Shown: one piece after another, positions 36,141-45,006 of the stretch
Numbering within the stretch: position 1 is the stretch's first letter
Layout: each line of letters starts with the position of its first letter
DNA from: Lentilactobacillus parafarraginis DSM 18390 = JCM 14109
GTDB taxonomy: Bacteria; Bacillota; Bacilli; Lactobacillales; Lactobacillaceae
DNA length: 64,000 nt
Assembly (NCBI RefSeq): GCF_001435895.1
Contig: NZ_AZFZ01000006.1
Location: forward strand, 1 to 64,000
Reading direction: 5' to 3'
Translations under genes and position numbers: made by a program
The notes under the pieces: generated by a model
What the model saw: the letters and a program-made list of their open reading frames with translations, nothing else
The model's database searches: none
What the model was told of the DNA's origin: nothing

Positions 36141-36593
36141 TTATTGATTAATCGGCATTGCCATATTAATATGGGGAATTCCGTCTTCCAAATAGCCGTC
36201 ACTCGTATCTTTGAAGCCAAATGAGTGGTAGAAATCTTTCAAATAGGCTTGCCCCGCCAGCACAATCTTGTTAGCATTTGGTATTAACCGGGGTGATTGG
36301 TCAATTGCCAGATTCATCAATTTCTTCGCCAGCCCACGGCCCCGAAACGGTTGGGCCACAATCACCCGGCCGATGCGGGCCACGGTCCCGTTGGCTTCCG
36401 GAATGAGGCGGGCATAGGCTGCCAACCCGCCGGAAGGCTCCCGAATCATCAAGTGAAATGCCGTTAGGTCGGCGCCGTCCACCTCTTGATAAGGACACGC
36501 CTGCTCAACGACAAATACCGCCACCCGCAGTTTGTAAATCGCAAATAACGTCTGCGGCGTCAAATCCGCAAACCGTTTGATTTCAATCATCAT
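36141..36593 (-). CDS. ElaA-like GNAT acetyltransferase
   Basis: 150-residue GNAT. The N-terminal FAIYKLRVAVFVVEQACPYQEVDGAD is typical of ElaA. The acetyl-CoA loop is VAQPFRGRGLAKKLM, and the C-terminal FYHSFGFKDTSDGYLEDGIPH is conserved in the subfamily. Substrate unknown. The ATG at 36593 follows AAGGA by ten bases; a 25-codon upstream extension covers the promoter and is rejected. Confidence 0.85.
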   Translation of the reverse strand: MMIEIKRFADLTPQTLFAIYKLRVAVFVVEQACPYQEVDGADLTAFHLMIREPSGGLAAYARLIPEANGTVARIGRVIVAQPFRGRGLAKKLMNLAIDQSPRLIPNANKIVLAGQAYLKDFYHSFGFKDTSDGYLEDGIPHINMAMPINQ

Positions 36594-36674
36594 GAAGATC
36601 CCATCCTTCTTCAAAAGTACAAGGCTTTTGCTTTCTGTTATAATATATTGGATAAGGATAAGGTACAAGTGTCA

Positions 36675-36697
36675 GCGTGTGACGACCCACAAGTCAC
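36675..36697 (+). other. Hairpin in the leader of the membrane protein gene
   Basis: GTGTGAC pairs with GTCACAC around a nine-base loop, 35 bases before the GTG start. Role unknown. Confidence 0.4.
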
Positions 36698-36731
36698 ACC
36701 TTCAGCTAACCGAAGTGAATGAGGTATTAAT

Positions 36732-37352
36732 GTGAATAAGCACGACAATGAACCACAGTATAAAAAATATGACTTTAATTCCGAGCAAACGCGGCGGAGT
36801 CAACGTCGAAAACAGTATAGCGGCTGGTGGTTTGCCCTTCTAATTCTGGTTGTTGCCTTGGGGATTGCCCTTTCAATTAACTGGGTGTTAACCAAAGATG
36901 GCCATTCGTCAAATAACCACGCTTCGAGTACTTCAATCAGTAAGACGATCAGCAAATCTGAAAGCGCCCTGCGAAAGAAAGCTTCCAAGGGATCTTTGAC
37001 CAGTAAGCTTGAAAATAACCGCGTCAGCACCTTCAAAAATCAATTGGCGGTTGCTGACCAAAATGGCATTACCAAGCAGCAGCGGCGCCAGTTCCAAAGT
37101 TCAATTGACCAGGAAGAAAATAAGTCGGTTAAATTCCAGGAACAGTCCTTGTTAGACAAGACAAAGACCCGCCCGTCACCAAAGCGGCCAAAGGCTCCGG
37201 ATCAATTTGCCACCACCCACACCTTTACATCGATTCAGGACGCAAAGAATTGGGCGAACGCCACCAAACAGCAATGGCTAAAAGCCGGTTACGTGAACTA
37301 CACCATTACGTCAAATGGCCAGGGATACTACACGCTTAAGTTTATGAAATAA
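36732..37352 (+). CDS. Single-pass membrane protein of unknown function
   Basis: 206 residues. A basic cytoplasmic N-terminus (RRSQRRKQY) is followed by one membrane helix (about residues 35-56), then a Ser/Lys-rich extracytoplasmic stretch and a small C-terminal domain (FATTHTFTSIQDAKNWANATKQQWLKAGYVNYTITS...). The DAKNWANATKQQW...YTLKFMK ending resembles repeat-free secreted lactobacillar domains, but I do not recognise a family. Start is GTG, seven bases after GAGG. Monocistronic. Confidence 0.7.
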   Translation: MNKHDNEPQYKKYDFNSEQTRRSQRRKQYSGWWFALLILVVALGIALSINWVLTKDGHSSNNHASSTSISKTISKSESALRKKASKGSLTSKLENNRVSTFKNQLAVADQNGITKQQRRQFQSSIDQEENKSVKFQEQSLLDKTKTRPSPKRPKAPDQFATTHTFTSIQDAKNWANATKQQWLKAGYVNYTITSNGQGYYTLKFMK

Positions 37353-37432
37353 CGAGGCGCCAATCCGAGAGATTGTTTTTATTTTCTTCCAGCTCACAAT
37401 GACTTATGATGATATTGAGGGGTGATCAATCA

Positions 37433-37942
37433 ATGCAAATCAAAGTACCTTTGAACAAGGGATTACTACCAGATAAATACGCGAAGTACGCACCATCAGA
37501 ATATACCGTTGATGGCAAGCCGGTTGTATCGTTTCCAATCCAAATTACCGGTGTGCCCAAGGACGCCCAATCTTTGGCCTTAACGGTGCTGGATTGGGAT
37601 GCCGTTCCGGTCAGCGGATTTCCGTGGATTCACTGGATTGCGGCTAATATCGCACCAGATGTTTTGGAAATTCCTGAAGATAACAGTCGCACGTTAAAAG
37701 TCCCAATGACGCAGGGACGCAACAGTACCGCCGGCGGATTGGTCGGCAATCAGGATCCCAATACCGCTTGGCGTTATAACGGTCCAGTGCCCCCGGACAA
37801 AGTCCACAATTATCACCTGTCCGTGTTTGCGCTGGATAGAAAACTACCATTGAAGGACGGCTTTTGGCTGAACGAACTGCAGGATCAGATGCGCGGACAC
37901 ATTCTCCAAACTGCAGAGATCGTCATTCCAAGCCAAAATTAG
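37433..37942 (+). CDS. YbhB/YbcL-family (PEBP, Raf kinase inhibitor-like) protein
   Basis: 169-residue phosphatidylethanolamine-binding-like protein. The ligand site motifs are ALTVLDWDAVPVSGFPWIHWIAANI and YNGPVPPDKVHNYHLSVFALD (the PP..xHxYHF motif). Cytosolic, without signal peptide. The bacterial role is not known. The ATG follows GAGGGG by ten bases; nine upstream codons are rejected because they contain the ribosome site. Confidence 0.85.
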   Translation: MQIKVPLNKGLLPDKYAKYAPSEYTVDGKPVVSFPIQITGVPKDAQSLALTVLDWDAVPVSGFPWIHWIAANIAPDVLEIPEDNSRTLKVPMTQGRNSTAGGLVGNQDPNTAWRYNGPVPPDKVHNYHLSVFALDRKLPLKDGFWLNELQDQMRGHILQTAEIVIPSQN

Positions 37943-37986
37943 TGATATAATAAACATATTAATTACCGTAAGGGGGCCGCTTCATT

Positions 37987-38469
37987 ATGGAAGCCAATTA
38001 CAAAACCATTTTGGTACCCGTTGATGGATCCAAACAAGCTGAGGATGCATTAGCCAAGGGTGCGTTAATTGCTAAAAATAATCATGCTCATCTGGACGTC
38101 TTACACGTTCTTAGTACCACTCAGTACGGCTACAATTACGGCGGGATGGTTGACGGTGACGTCATCAATAACCTGGTTGAAGACACCACGGACTATTTAA
38201 ACAAACTGATTGACCGAATTAAAAAGGACGCTGGAATTGATGATGTCAGTATTCACATTCGGTTCGGCAATCCCAAAACGGTCATTTCATTTGAATTCCC
38301 ACGTGATCACAAGTCTGACCTAATCGTGATTGGGGCAACTGGAATGAGTCGTCTCCAGCGCGTTCTTGAAGGATCCGTTTCATCATTCGTCAACCGCAAC
38401 GCCCATTGTGACGTGATGGTTGCCCGGACCAATCAAAAGAACGAACCTTCAGTACCTGAAAAGAAATAG
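37987..38469 (+). CDS. Universal stress protein, UspA family
   Basis: 160-residue cytosolic protein. The N-terminal ILVPVDGSKQAEDAL and the ATP-binding signature GATGMSRLQRVLEGSVSSFV (G-2x-G-9x-GS) near residues 118-137 are both complete, so it should bind ATP. A TGATATAAT extended -10 precedes it. AAGGGGG ribosome site. Monocistronic with a terminator after it. Confidence 0.9.
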   Translation: MEANYKTILVPVDGSKQAEDALAKGALIAKNNHAHLDVLHVLSTTQYGYNYGGMVDGDVINNLVEDTTDYLNKLIDRIKKDAGIDDVSIHIRFGNPKTVISFEFPRDHKSDLIVIGATGMSRLQRVLEGSVSSFVNRNAHCDVMVARTNQKNEPSVPEKK

Positions 38470-38499
38470 TTGTGTATTCATTAACAAGTTTCATCCTTT

Positions 38500-38533
38500 G
38501 TTCCAGTGACGTTTAGCGTCCCGGAACTTTTTT
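38500..38533 (+). terminator. Terminator after the usp gene
   Basis: GTTCC..GACG pairs with CGTC..GGAAC (small internal mismatch), followed by TTTTTT. Confidence 0.7.
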
Positions 38534-38606
38534 ATTGCCAAAGCCGTTGCCAGCGGTTCCAAATCCTTTCGCCGCCTCAGCTAATCGGGTATGATTAGGT
38601 TAGTTA

Positions 38607-38621
38607 TGTAAGCGCTGTACA
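38607..38621. promoter_or_regulatory. cre-like site before the CoA-disulfide reductase-type gene
   Basis: TGTAAGCGCTGTACA resembles a CcpA catabolite-responsive element but has one extra base in the right half. It lies 18 bases before the start codon, downstream of a possible TATGAT. Confidence 0.35.
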
Positions 38622-38638
38622 AATGAGGAAGTTTCACA

Positions 38639-40252
38639 ATGAAAGTCCTAGTCATTGGCGGAATTGCTGGCGGGCCATCGTTTGCCACCCGATTTCGTCG
38701 CATTAACGAAAACGCCGAAATCATCATTTTCGAACGGGGAGCGGCCATTTCGGTTGCCAGTTGTGCACTGCCATACTATCTCGGTGGGCTCATCAAGGAT
38801 CGGGCAAGCGTGATTGAACGAACCCCCGAGATCCTCAAGCAGAAAAACAATATTGATGTCCGGCTATACAATGACGTCACGGCCATCGATCCGGAAAAGA
38901 AAATTGTCGACGTCAAAAATTTGGTTACTGGCGACACCTACACGGAAAGTTACGACAAATTGGTGATTGCAACCGGCGCCAGCCCAACCGTGCCGCGAAT
39001 TAAGGGCATTGATGACGCGGATGACGCGTTTGTTTTGCGCACCATCACCGACGCCGATAATATCAAACATTTTCTTGATTCAAGAAGGCCAAAACGAGTC
39101 ACAATCCTTGGCGCTGGCACAATTGGCATTGAGGTGGCCGAGGCTTTCATTGACAACGGAATGGACGTGACAATTGTTGAACAAAACAATCAAGTCGCCG
39201 CGCCGTTTGATACCGAAATTACCGACATTGTTGCCGAAGAACTCAATAACCAGGGCGTTCATGTATTTCTAAATCACACCATCCAGGAGATCACTGATAA
39301 TGGTAAAACCCTGGTGTTTGAAGATGGTTCAACCCACCACACCGACATGCTGTTTTTGGGAACCGGGGTTGCGCCAAACAGCCAGCTGGCAGAAGCTGCC
39401 GGTATTGAACTTTCCGGTGACCACCACGTCATCGTTGACCATCAGCTGAAAACCAACGTGGATGACATTTACGCGATTGGGGACGTGATTCAAACGACCA
39501 GCCTGATTACGGGTCAGCCAATCCCCAGTCTCCTTTCCAGCGCGGCCAATCGTCAGGGCCATTTGCTGGCGGATATTCTCAATGGCAGCCCACTGACGTA
39601 TAAGGGCTTCATCGGTGCCGGAGTTTCAAAGTTTTTTGACCTCACCGTCAGCTATGTTGGATACACGGAATCAGCGCTCCAACAATCAAATATTAACGAC
39701 TATCGCTCAGTTTTCATCACACCATTTGACCACGCCTACTTCTTCCCTAACGCCGACCGGGTGAACTTCAAACTCCTTTATCAGGACAAAACCGGCAAAA
39801 TCCTCGGGGGCCAAGCAGTTGGTCGCACGGGGATCGATAAGCGCATCTCCCAACTGTCAGTTGCAATCACTGGTAATTTAAGCGTCTTTGATCTGCCCGC
39901 CTTGGAAATTCCTTATTCACCACCATATTCATCGACCCGCGACGTCCTCAACATTGCCGGCTACGTTGCCATCAATCAATTGACCAATCGGACCGCCACC
40001 ATCAAAGCAGCCGACATTCCGGCAGCCGATCTTAAAACGGCCGTCTTCCTGGACATCCGCGAAGCTGGTAAACCGGTTGCTGGTTCAATTCAACCCACGC
40101 TGAATATCCCCCTTTCCGACCTGCGAGATCGAATTGACGAAATTCCGACTGATAAAAAGGTTTACATCACCTTCCGAAAGGGGCTTGGCCCCTACAATGC
40201 CTCCCGGGTCCTTGCGGGAAAGGGCATTAAAGCCATTATGATTGAAGAATAG
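38639..40252 (+). CDS. CoA-disulfide reductase/NADH oxidase-type flavoprotein with degenerate rhodanese domain
   Basis: 537 residues. FAD-binding GGIAGGPSFATRFRR at the N-terminus, redox Cys42 in SCALPYY, NAD-binding GAGTIGIEVAEAFID near residue 158 and FAD site YAIGDVIQT near 280. A rhodanese domain occupies about 450-537. The active-site loop reads YITFRKGLGPYNASRVL, with Phe where the sulfur-accepting Cys should be, so sulfurtransferase activity is unlikely. Possible substrates are CoA disulfide, polysulfide or oxygen. Ribosome site GAGGAA. Confidence 0.85.
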   Translation: MKVLVIGGIAGGPSFATRFRRINENAEIIIFERGAAISVASCALPYYLGGLIKDRASVIERTPEILKQKNNIDVRLYNDVTAIDPEKKIVDVKNLVTGDTYTESYDKLVIATGASPTVPRIKGIDDADDAFVLRTITDADNIKHFLDSRRPKRVTILGAGTIGIEVAEAFIDNGMDVTIVEQNNQVAAPFDTEITDIVAEELNNQGVHVFLNHTIQEITDNGKTLVFEDGSTHHTDMLFLGTGVAPNSQLAEAAGIELSGDHHVIVDHQLKTNVDDIYAIGDVIQTTSLITGQPIPSLLSSAANRQGHLLADILNGSPLTYKGFIGAGVSKFFDLTVSYVGYTESALQQSNINDYRSVFITPFDHAYFFPNADRVNFKLLYQDKTGKILGGQAVGRTGIDKRISQLSVAITGNLSVFDLPALEIPYSPPYSSTRDVLNIAGYVAINQLTNRTATIKAADIPAADLKTAVFLDIREAGKPVAGSIQPTLNIPLSDLRDRIDEIPTDKKVYITFRKGLGPYNASRVLAGKGIKAIMIEE

Positions 40253-40313
40253 GGCTGGCTAGTTTAAAGAATTTAGATGAAAAATCATTTACTTCCTGAG
40301 TATCAGGCCACAT

Positions 40314-40358
40314 TAAAAGCGGTTGGAACAATCCGGACGGTTGTTTTAACTGCTTTTA
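40314..40358 (+). terminator. Terminator-like hairpin after the flavoprotein gene
   Basis: TAAAAGCGGTT pairs with AACTGCTTTTA, with inner AACAA.CCG / CGGTTGTT. T-run weak. The remaining gap to the next gene (about 290 bases) holds a promoter and repeated ATTAACGTT motifs. Confidence 0.6.
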
Positions 40359-40490
40359 TGTTATGCTTTATGACATTAACGTGCCGATTTCTGATTTTTT
40401 TGGATTTCGGAAAGGTAACGCTTGACTGAAATAACTCACCAATCACCTGCTAATTATTAGTGACGCCCCAATGTTTTTCACCGAATTGCG

Positions 40491-40519
40491 TTGCCGTGGC
40501 GGCATCATTAGCGTATGAT
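40491..40519 (+). promoter_or_regulatory. Promoter of the purine permease-guanine deaminase operon
   Basis: TTGCCG (40491-40496) and TATGAT (40514-40519) with 17-base spacing. Confidence 0.6.
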
Positions 40520-40569
40520 CTTTTTAAAGATCTTCACGAAATCAGTCAAGATCAGGCGGCTATAAAAAA

Positions 40570-40603
40570 GAACGTTAATGTTAGAAATTATTACATTAAC
40601 GTT
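40570..40603. repeat. Inverted repeat AACGTTAATGT / ACATTAACGTT in the permease leader
   Basis: Perfect 11-base arms around an 11-base loop. A related GACATTAACGT occurs about 200 bases upstream (40371), and ATTAACGTTAA recurs at 60323 before another gene. It could be a protein-binding site or an RNA hairpin. Confidence 0.5.
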
Positions 40604-40649
40604 GCAAGCAGGCGGCAGGCTTGTCCAATTGAATAAGGGAGTCTTGTGT

Positions 40650-42059
40650 ATGATGAAGAGTCTTGGTAAGCAACCTCATCAAGCATTACCAGAGTCATCT
40701 GATTCAGCTTCGAAGCTGTCCGACCAGCTAATGGTCACCCCTGACGCTGATATTTCCACTGGTCAAGCCGTTGTTTTGGGATTACAACACTTGCTGGCAA
40801 TGGACGTATACGTTGTCCCGATTATCATCGCCGGGATGTTGAGCTTACCATTCGCCAACAAAATGGGGTTAATTCAGGCAACCTTTCTTGCTGCCGGGAT
40901 TGGTACAATCCTCCAAACGGGTGTCTTTATGCGCATGCCTGTCACCCAGGGTGCCTCCTTCGTGCCTCTTGGCGCGTTAGCCGGCATTTACCTAGCGGCT
41001 GGAGGCGGCAATACCGGCATGGCGACAATCTTTGGGTCCTTAATCGTCGGCGCGGTATTTGTTTTGTTGCTCGGCTTTTCTCACACGGTACCCAAGCTGA
41101 TTCACAAACTTGTCCCGTCGCTTGTCGGTGGCACGATTATCACCAACGTTGGGTTATCATTGATTCCATCAGCCCTCAATGACAATATCTTTAAGGCGAG
41201 CGGCCATTTAAACACCAACGTTTTGCTCGGTGTGATCACTGCCGCCACCCTCGTCATTTGTGTGATTATTAGTCTGCATCTGCCTCAGTTTGACCGGGTC
41301 TTTCGCTTGGGATCCATTCTGATTGCCTTGGCAGTCGGTACCATCAGTGCCGCCTTCATGGGTGACTTGTCATTGAGTTCAGTTGCCAACGCCCCCTGGT
41401 TTAGCCTGCCCAAATTTGCAATTTCCAGTTATGGTCTGCGTTTCTCACTGTCACCAATTTTAACCATGCTCATCATCTACGTTGTCCTCATGACGGAGAC
41501 AACCGGAACCTGGTTTGCCGTTTCCGCAGTCACCGGCACCAAGCTCACCACGCAACGGATCAATCGCGGCGTCTTCGGTGAAGGAGTCTCCTGCTTGGTA
41601 TCCGCGCTCGTTGGGGCGACACCGGTCACAGGTTATTCAACCAACGCCGGGATCATTTCAATCACCGGGGTGGCAAGTAAACGGGCCTTTATCAGTGCCG
41701 GGATCTGGTTTGTGCTTTTCAGCTTCGTCGGAAAACTCTCGGCGCTTCTAGCGGCAATTCCGTCAGCCGTTATCGGCGGGGTCTTTGCGATTATCTGCTC
41801 AACCATTATGCTCAACGGCTTAAAGGTTGTCAGCCAAAGCCACTTCGTTGAACGTGACTTGTATATTCTTGGGATTCCGATTATCCTAACCATGGCGCTT
41901 GTCTTAATGCCGTCATCGCTCAAAACCGAAGCACCAACGTTTGTTCAGTACTTACTTGATTCACCGATTGCCACGGCGGCCATTACGGCAATTGTTCTCA
42001 ACCAGCTTTTACCAGACAACACCCAATCTAAATTAATTCAAAAACGTCAGGAGTCTTAA
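40650..42059 (+). CDS. NCS2-family xanthine/purine permease
   Basis: 469-residue nucleobase permease of the xanthine/urate branch. Signatures are VLGLQHLLAMDVYVVPIIIAG at the N-terminus, TETTGTWFAVSAVTG near residue 285 and SALVGATPVTGYSTNAGIISITGVASK near 320, matching the xanthine permease QH and motif-1 regions. The start at tandem ATGs follows AAGGGAG; a longer frame upstream is rejected. It overlaps function with guanine deaminase three bases downstream, so it may import guanine, xanthine or both. Confidence 0.88.
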   Translation: MMKSLGKQPHQALPESSDSASKLSDQLMVTPDADISTGQAVVLGLQHLLAMDVYVVPIIIAGMLSLPFANKMGLIQATFLAAGIGTILQTGVFMRMPVTQGASFVPLGALAGIYLAAGGGNTGMATIFGSLIVGAVFVLLLGFSHTVPKLIHKLVPSLVGGTIITNVGLSLIPSALNDNIFKASGHLNTNVLLGVITAATLVICVIISLHLPQFDRVFRLGSILIALAVGTISAAFMGDLSLSSVANAPWFSLPKFAISSYGLRFSLSPILTMLIIYVVLMTETTGTWFAVSAVTGTKLTTQRINRGVFGEGVSCLVSALVGATPVTGYSTNAGIISITGVASKRAFISAGIWFVLFSFVGKLSALLAAIPSAVIGGVFAIICSTIMLNGLKVVSQSHFVERDLYILGIPIILTMALVLMPSSLKTEAPTFVQYLLDSPIATAAITAIVLNQLLPDNTQSKLIQKRQES

Positions 42060-42062
42060 TAC

Positions 42063-42545
42063 ATGACAGATAATCAAACAACAATTTTTATGAAACAGGC
42101 AGCTCAAGAGGCCGAAAGCAACCTCACAACTCAAGATGGCGGTCCATTCGGCTGCGTGATCGCTAAGGACGGTCAGCTGCTCGTTTCTGCTCATAATCAA
42201 GTGTTAAAGGATCAGGATCCGACCGCCCATGCCGAAATCACGGCAATTCGAAAGGCTACTAAGAAGCTTGGCTCCTATGATCTCAGCGGCTACACCCTGT
42301 ATACGTCCTGCTACCCTTGCCCGATGTGTCTCGGGGCCATTATCTGGTCAAATATTAAAGTGGTCTACTATGGAAATAGTGCCAAGGACGCTGCCAAAAT
42401 TGGCTTTCGGGACGATTACATTTACGACTTCATCAAGAAGGATGGCCATGATGCGTCGGTTCTCGCCCTGCATCAAAGTGATCGTCACGAAACGATTGGG
42501 GCGTTCGATAAGTTTGCCGATCAAAAGACAAAGGTGATTTACTAG
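42063..42545 (+). CDS. guaD: Guanine deaminase (nucleoside deaminase family)
   Basis: 160-residue zinc enzyme converting guanine to xanthine and ammonia. Zinc and catalytic motifs are THAEITAIR (HAE near residue 59) and the PCPMC motif near residue 89, typical of the B. subtilis GuaD type. The downstream DDYIYDFIKKDG matches the conserved tail. It forms an operon with the preceding purine permease. A cytosine or tRNA-adenosine deaminase alternative is less likely because of the C-terminal region. Confidence 0.85.
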   Translation: MTDNQTTIFMKQAAQEAESNLTTQDGGPFGCVIAKDGQLLVSAHNQVLKDQDPTAHAEITAIRKATKKLGSYDLSGYTLYTSCYPCPMCLGAIIWSNIKVVYYGNSAKDAAKIGFRDDYIYDFIKKDGHDASVLALHQSDRHETIGAFDKFADQKTKVIY

Positions 42546-42565
42546 CAGTCATCAACATTAAAAGC

Positions 42566-42609
42566 AAAGGGGTTGGCCCAAAACGAACAGTTTTGCACCA
42601 ACCTCTTTT
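42566..42609. terminator. Terminator after guaD
   Basis: AAAGGGGTTGG pairs with CCAACCTCTTT, with inner AAAAC / GTTTT; works in both directions. Confidence 0.75.
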
Positions 42610-42661
42610 GAATTCACTGATTTTCTTATTAATCCGACTAAATGAGTCGTTCGGTCCCCCG

Positions 42662-42862
42662 TTATTGCTTGAGAAGGTTCTTCCCCGCTTCAATTGCGAA
42701 GATAACTATCAGAACAACACTGGGAATCGCGATGTTTCCGATCACAAGCGCCCCAATTGTGGCCGGGCTCACCGCTGCCCACAAACAGGTGCCGATAATC
42801 AGAGCAAACTCCAGAAGCAGAAACGCGCTGATTTTCGGATGATTCGTCAACCATTTTCTCAT
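42662..42862 (-). CDS. Small two-helix membrane protein
   Basis: 66 residues, beginning with MRKWLTNHPKISAF, followed by two hydrophobic segments (about 11-32 and 36-57) and the tail EAGKNLLKQ. GAGGTGA precedes the ATG well. No family recognised. Reading frame, ribosome site and membrane topology make it a plausible real gene; it lies between two transporters without being co-oriented with them. Confidence 0.6.
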   Translation of the reverse strand: MRKWLTNHPKISAFLLLEFALIIGTCLWAAVSPATIGALVIGNIAIPSVVLIVIFAIEAGKNLLKQ

Positions 42863-43097
42863 TAATCTCACCTCATCAAAGCCTGCAGAATTAACAACTA
42901 TGTACTTACCAGACATCGGTTAATCGGTCATTAACCTCAAGATATCACATCCATCCGGAAAATGGGTATTCCGAAATTGTCATAGCCGCCATCTAAGGGT
43001 ATCATAATAGTCACGAGCGTCTTTTAATGGTTTTCACTGATTTGCATTAATTTTCTCATTTGTTACACTGGTTGTCATAGTTTTAAAGGAGGTAACA

Positions 43098-44696
43098 ATG
43101 GATTCTGACAAAACGACAAAGATCGGCCTGTTTCAACTGATCATGCTCACCCTGGGATCGCTCATCGGCTCCGGGTGGCTGTTTGGTTCCTGGGAGGCTT
43201 CCAAGATTGCCGGCCCTTCAGCCATCATTTCATGGCTGATTGGTGGCGCCGTGATTGCCGCGGTCGCTTACGATTACGTAGAGCTTGGGGCAATGTTTCC
43301 CGAAGCTGGTGGGATGAGCAAGTACGCCCAATATTCTCACGGCCCGCTATTGGGATTCATCGCGTCATGGGCAAACTGGATTTCGCTCATCACCCTGATT
43401 CCTATCGAAGCCGTGGCCGCCGTTCAGTACATGAGCTCCTGGCCCTGGTCATGGGCGAACTGGACCCACCAGTTTCTCAGCAAGGGAACGATTACGACTG
43501 CTGGCCTGATGATTGTTTTTCTATTCATGTTGGTATTTACCCTACTTAATTTCTGGTCCGTCAAAATTTTAACAAGTTTTACCAGTTTAATTTCAATCTT
43601 TAAAATCGGGGTGCCTGCGTTGACAATCGTGATGTTGACGATTGCAAGTTTTCATCCCGAAAATTATGGCCACTCGCTACACGAGTTTATGCCATACGGA
43701 TCGGCCCCCATTTTTGCGGCAACCTCGTCTGCCGGCATTATTTTCTCGTTTAATGCCTTTCAAACGGTCATTAACATGGGAAGTGAAATTAAAAATCCCA
43801 AGAAGAATATTGGTCGGGGTATCTTTTACTCGCTGTTGATCAGCGGCGTCATTTACGTTACCCTGCAAAGTGTCTTCATTACCGCCATTAAGCCGTCAGT
43901 CGTTGCCGCCCACGGTTGGGCCGGCATCAACTTCAACTCGCCATTTGCGGACTTGGCAATCATGCTGGGCATTCGCTGGCTATCAATTCTTCTTTACATG
44001 GACGCGTTTGTATCTCCAGTCGGCACTGGCGTTTCCTTTGCCGCTTCAACTGGCCGGGCGCTCTACGCCATGGAAGGTAATCAGCACATCCCCAGCTTTT
44101 TGGGGAAAATCAACCAAAAGTACGGGATTCCCCGGGTGGCAATGATCGTCAACCTGATCCTCAGTATGCTGATGGTGTCGGTGTTTCGTTCATGGGCAAC
44201 CCTGGCGACGGTTATCTGTACGTCGACACTGATTGCTTATCTGACCGGGCCGGTGACGGCCGTTTCATTTCGGAAAATGGCCCCGGACTTCAAACGCCCC
44301 GTTCGCCTAAAGCATCTTAATTGGATGGCCCCATTATCGTTTATGCTGGCTTCATTGGCAGTTTACTGGGCCATGTGGCCAACAACCGTTGAAGTGATTC
44401 TGGTCATTTTATTAGGCTTACCGTTTTACTTCTACTACGAATATCGCGCCGGTTACGTCAACACTCGCAAGGCCTTTTGGTCAAGCATGTGGATGATTTT
44501 CTACTTGATTTTCATCTCGGTGATGTCCTACATTGGCAGCCGCCAGTTCAACGGTATTAACTGGATTCATTATCCATGGGATTTTGTTGTCATTATCCTG
44601 GCTTCCCTCGGCTTTTACGTTTGGGGAATCAAGAGTGCGCACGTATTCCCGGATTATTATCAGGCCAAGGAACTTAACGACACTGTCAAAGAATAA
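43098..44696 (+). CDS. APC-family amino acid permease
   Basis: 532-residue proton-coupled amino acid permease with about 12-14 hydrophobic segments. The first helix has the APC substrate motif GSLIGSGWLFGSW, and the sixth helix region FSFNAFQTVINMGSEIKNPKKNIGRG is typical. It resembles the YveA/AspP-type or glutamate transporters in length. Substrate not proven. AAAGGAGG ribosome site. Monocistronic and followed by a strong terminator. Confidence 0.85.
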   Translation: MDSDKTTKIGLFQLIMLTLGSLIGSGWLFGSWEASKIAGPSAIISWLIGGAVIAAVAYDYVELGAMFPEAGGMSKYAQYSHGPLLGFIASWANWISLITLIPIEAVAAVQYMSSWPWSWANWTHQFLSKGTITTAGLMIVFLFMLVFTLLNFWSVKILTSFTSLISIFKIGVPALTIVMLTIASFHPENYGHSLHEFMPYGSAPIFAATSSAGIIFSFNAFQTVINMGSEIKNPKKNIGRGIFYSLLISGVIYVTLQSVFITAIKPSVVAAHGWAGINFNSPFADLAIMLGIRWLSILLYMDAFVSPVGTGVSFAASTGRALYAMEGNQHIPSFLGKINQKYGIPRVAMIVNLILSMLMVSVFRSWATLATVICTSTLIAYLTGPVTAVSFRKMAPDFKRPVRLKHLNWMAPLSFMLASLAVYWAMWPTTVEVILVILLGLPFYFYYEYRAGYVNTRKAFWSSMWMIFYLIFISVMSYIGSRQFNGINWIHYPWDFVVIILASLGFYVWGIKSAHVFPDYYQAKELNDTVKE

Positions 44697-44703
44697 GTTA
44701 ACT

Positions 44704-44749
44704 AAAATTGGCCATCCACTTCCCAAAAAGTTGTGGATGGCCAATTTTT
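44704..44749. terminator. Terminator after the APC permease gene
   Basis: AAAATTGGCCATCCAC pairs with GTGGATGGCCAATTTTT. Confidence 0.9.
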
Positions 44750-44839
44750 ACATCGATTCACCAAATGAGGCGAAACCCTCCCAAGGCAAATCAATGATAC
44801 CATACAACCCCACCTGCCAATTGGCGCGCTCAGATTAAA

Positions 44840-44881
44840 AAACGAGCTCGAACAAAATTTTGCGTTTGTCCGAGCTCGTTT
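44840..44881. other. Orphan hairpin without adjacent gene end
   Basis: AAACGAGCTCG pairs with CGAGCTCGTTT, with inner ACAAA / TTTGT. It follows the permease terminator, but no coding sequence lies between them. It may be a tandem terminator or end a small unannotated RNA. No other feature seen in the 310-base gap apart from AT-rich promoter-like sequence. Confidence 0.5.
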
Positions 44882-45006
44882 AGGCAATTAGTGCCCCTGC
44901 CAAGGTACCCTTATCATACACCTAATCGAAGCCGATTGGTGAAGACTCTGATAGTTGTGTATTTGTAGAGGACGTGATACATTAATGCCATTGGAGGATG
45001 ATTTTT

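Noticed and set aside
36594-36668. 25-codon upstream extension of the ElaA-like gene
   Set aside because: It covers the ribosome site and promoter-like sequence; the ATG at 36593 fits better.
38607-38621. Definite cre site for CcpA
   Set aside because: One inserted base disrupts the consensus; kept only as a low-confidence feature.
44702-44887. Minus-strand 61-codon frame in the gap after the APC permease
   Set aside because: Consists largely of the two hairpin sequences and has no ribosome site.
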